Positions 47,033 to 48,425 of a DNA stretch of 48,425 nucleotides are shown here, piece after piece. Below the pieces are notes generated by a model that did not search any database, was not told the DNA's origin, and worked only from the letters and a program-made list of their open reading frames with translations. A program made the translations under genes and the position numbers. The DNA is from Streptococcus phocae (GTDB lineage Bacteria > Bacillota > Bacilli > Lactobacillales > Streptococcaceae): the NCBI RefSeq assembly GCF_001302265.1, contig NZ_LHQM01000015.1:1-48425 (forward strand). Direction: 5' to 3'. Position 1 is the stretch's first letter. Every line of letters starts with the position of its first letter.

Positions 47033-47449
47033 TCACATCCGATTCAGTAACCAACTTCTGATAAGTAAATAAATATAACAAAAGATAATCGGAACCTTAT
47101 AAGAAACAACCTCTTTTAAAGTGAGATTTGGGAATAGCAAGGGCGCTAAGAGAAAAACGATGAAAAAAATGTAAAAGCAGTAGGCTGCTGTTCGTTGATT
47201 GATTAAACGATTACGCTCATCATTTACTTGAATCAGGTGTTCTTTTAGGGAAATTGGTTCTGAAAACACATAATAACAGAGACTAGCAAATATCAAGCAG
47301 ATGGCTCCACCTAAAAACAAGACAACCCCTATTAGCTTTTGTTGTATGAGTAAGAAAAATCCCAACACGCCCAAGAAAAGTCCCAAAGCAACAAAGATAT
47401 GCCCAAGCATCTTATAAATGTATTGCCATTGACTAACCTTTTTTTTCAT
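47033..47449 (-). CDS. Small membrane protein of the Xre-CPBP operon
   Basis: A 138-residue protein with four hydrophobic helices (about 14-34, 38-62, 88-108, 112-133) and between them the polar segment QVNDERNRLINQRTAA. Such DER...N/K segments are common in small membrane proteins coded next to YozG-like Xre regulators, but no function is known. ATG 47449 has GGAGG. It is 16 nt after the CPBP gene and ends the operon. Confidence 0.7.
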   Translation of the reverse strand: MKKKVSQWQYIYKMLGHIFVALGLFLGVLGFFLLIQQKLIGVVLFLGGAICLIFASLCYYVFSEPISLKEHLIQVNDERNRLINQRTAAYCFYIFFIVFLLAPLLFPNLTLKEVVSYKVPIIFCYIYLLIRSWLLNRM

Positions 47450-47465
47450 CTCAAACCTCCTACTG

Positions 47466-48155
47466 TTAACGCTTTGTAAGATATGGAAGCAACCACATTA
47501 ACAACACCGCAATCCCATTATTTAAAAAATGAACAAGGATGGTGTATTCTAGTTTTTTCGTTTTATGGTAAATGAAACCAAGAACCAAGCCCATACCACC
47601 ATAAATAAACCAGCTGCCTAAACTGCTTAAATCAGTCAGCATATGAATCAGTCCAAACAAGATGCTACTAAAAACCAATCCAACATAAGACTCCGTTCCA
47701 AATAGCTTGCCATAAAGCAAGCCTCTAAAGACAATCTCCTCAACAACAGGAGCCATGATCGTTAAAATAAGAACGATAAAAACAGGGTGTAATTGTGCAT
47801 TTTCAATGGCGGCCTGATTAGCGGTATTGGCATTTTGACCGTTCTCAAGCACTAATAAGAATCCTCCAATCAGTTTTACGACAAAAAGGGCTAAGGTTCC
47901 GACCATAATCCATAAAAAACGATTCTCATCTTTTGGCAATAAGCGATTCCCCAGCAGGTTTATTCGGCGTGCTAGGTAATATACCCCACCAACCATGACT
48001 ATGATGATGCTAGCCAAGAGTAAGATTTGCCAAAGTGGCTGATTCTTTCGAATGAACAGCAAGGGTAGCTGCTCCACAATAAAAATCAGTAAGGCTAAAA
48101 AAAACCATTTGAGTTTGCGGATGACTCTTGTCACAAGGGATTGTTCATTTTTCAT
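47466..48155 (-). CDS. CPBP-family intramembrane metalloprotease (Abi)
   Basis: A 229-residue protein with about six or seven membrane helices and the three CPBP motifs: EEIVFRGLLYG, FGLIHML and HFLNNGIAVLL. Such proteins cleave or bind prenylated or peptide substrates; in streptococci some give immunity to bacteriocins. ATG 48155 (MKNEQSLVTRV) is selected because GAGGAG lies six bases upstream. It lies between the Xre regulator and a small membrane protein, with no bacteriocin gene in view. Confidence 0.88.
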   Translation of the reverse strand: MKNEQSLVTRVIRKLKWFFLALLIFIVEQLPLLFIRKNQPLWQILLLASIIIVMVGGVYYLARRINLLGNRLLPKDENRFLWIMVGTLALFVVKLIGGFLLVLENGQNANTANQAAIENAQLHPVFIVLILTIMAPVVEEIVFRGLLYGKLFGTESYVGLVFSSILFGLIHMLTDLSSLGSWFIYGGMGLVLGFIYHKTKKLEYTILVHFLNNGIAVLLMWLLPYLTKR

Positions 48156-48202
48156 TCGTTTCTCCTCAATCAAGTGCGTTTAGTGATGGTCACAACCATT
48201 AA

Positions 48203-48397
48203 CTAATCTTCAAACAAGAAAAGTTCCTCAATCGTCATTCCAAAAAAAACAGAAAGCCTATAAGCCAAATCGATGGATGGGCTATACCGACCTTTTTCCA
48301 ATGAAATAATGGTCTGCCGGGTAACATTCATCGCAACCGCAAGCTCTTCTTGGCTAATTCGTCTCAATTTCCGAAGTTCTTGAATACGATTTTTCAT
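48203..48397 (-). CDS. Xre-family small transcriptional regulator (YozG-like)
   Basis: A 64-residue protein consisting of one helix-turn-helix: IQELRKLRRISQEELAVAMNVTRQTIISLEKGRYSPSIDLAYRLSVFFGMTIEELF. Minimal Xre proteins of this kind head operons for membrane proteins and usually repress themselves. TTGGAGG precedes ATG 48397. The promoter would be at or beyond the right edge. Forms one operon with the CPBP and membrane-protein genes. Confidence 0.9.
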   Translation of the reverse strand: MKNRIQELRKLRRISQEELAVAMNVTRQTIISLEKGRYSPSIDLAYRLSVFFGMTIEELFLFED

Positions 48398-48425
48398 ATT
48401 GCCTCCAAAACGTAAAGTAAACTAT

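Overview
This window looks like chromosome of a pyogenic-group Streptococcus, that is, a relative of S. pyogenes, S. dysgalactiae or S. canis. The evidence is the gene set and gene order: hslO and ato genes flanking a pilus island at the place of the GAS FCT locus, then a complete V-type ATPase operon and purA. Strong AGGAGG-type Shine-Dalgarno sites and low-GC Firmicute promoters agree with this. I cannot fix the species. No rRNA, tRNA, CRISPR array, prophage or intact insertion sequence was seen.

Layout, left to right. (1) 42-5987 is a glycyl-radical-enzyme cluster: a fructose-6-phosphate-aldolase-type TalC, a PflD/YbiW-like glycyl radical enzyme, SorC- and DeoR-type regulators, and a divergent activating enzyme. 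The set fits the recently reported anhydroglycolysis route from 1,5-anhydrohexitol 6-phosphates to glyceraldehyde 3-phosphate plus hydroxyacetone; that assignment is inference. (2) 6095-8689 holds a BMP/PnrA-type nucleoside-binding lipoprotein with a PurBox-like site at about -75, followed by purA. (3) 8992-17692 is a nine-gene V-type ATPase operon. Its ring subunit keeps the Na+-binding residues, and a roughly 380-nt, highly base-paired leader ending in a terminator-like hairpin precedes it. (4) 18103-19513 holds ridA and a PfoR-like membrane protein. (5) 19514-20199 has no intact gene but contains a decayed coding remnant, several perfect inverted repeats and an orphan terminator.

(6) 20200-25211 is a short-chain fatty acid module: atoA, atoD, atoB, a divergent LysR regulator and the transporter atoE. 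Both promoter regions carry the same 15-bp CcpA cre sequence. (7) 25573-40014 is the pilus island. Gene order (tip VWA adhesin, backbone pilin, minor pilin, three class C sortases) matches the pneumococcal rlrA islet, but the divergent regulator is AraC-type. A second VWA adhesin lies beyond the regulator with its own promoter, an AdcR-like box and an A9 tract in codons 2-5. Backbone pilin and VWA domain are visibly richer in AT than their ends, which suggests allele exchange.

(8) 40241-46998 is conserved core: hslO, dusB, a deoxynucleoside kinase, competence-type ssbB with a near-consensus cin-box, ytpR, a thioredoxin-like gene, a DUF4651-type gene, an unlisted 59-residue membrane protein, pepA and proC. 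(9) 47033-48397 is an Xre regulator, CPBP (Abi) protease and small membrane protein operon reading in from the right edge.

Where annotated starts differ from the longest open frame, I chose them by ribosome binding site position or by promoter position.
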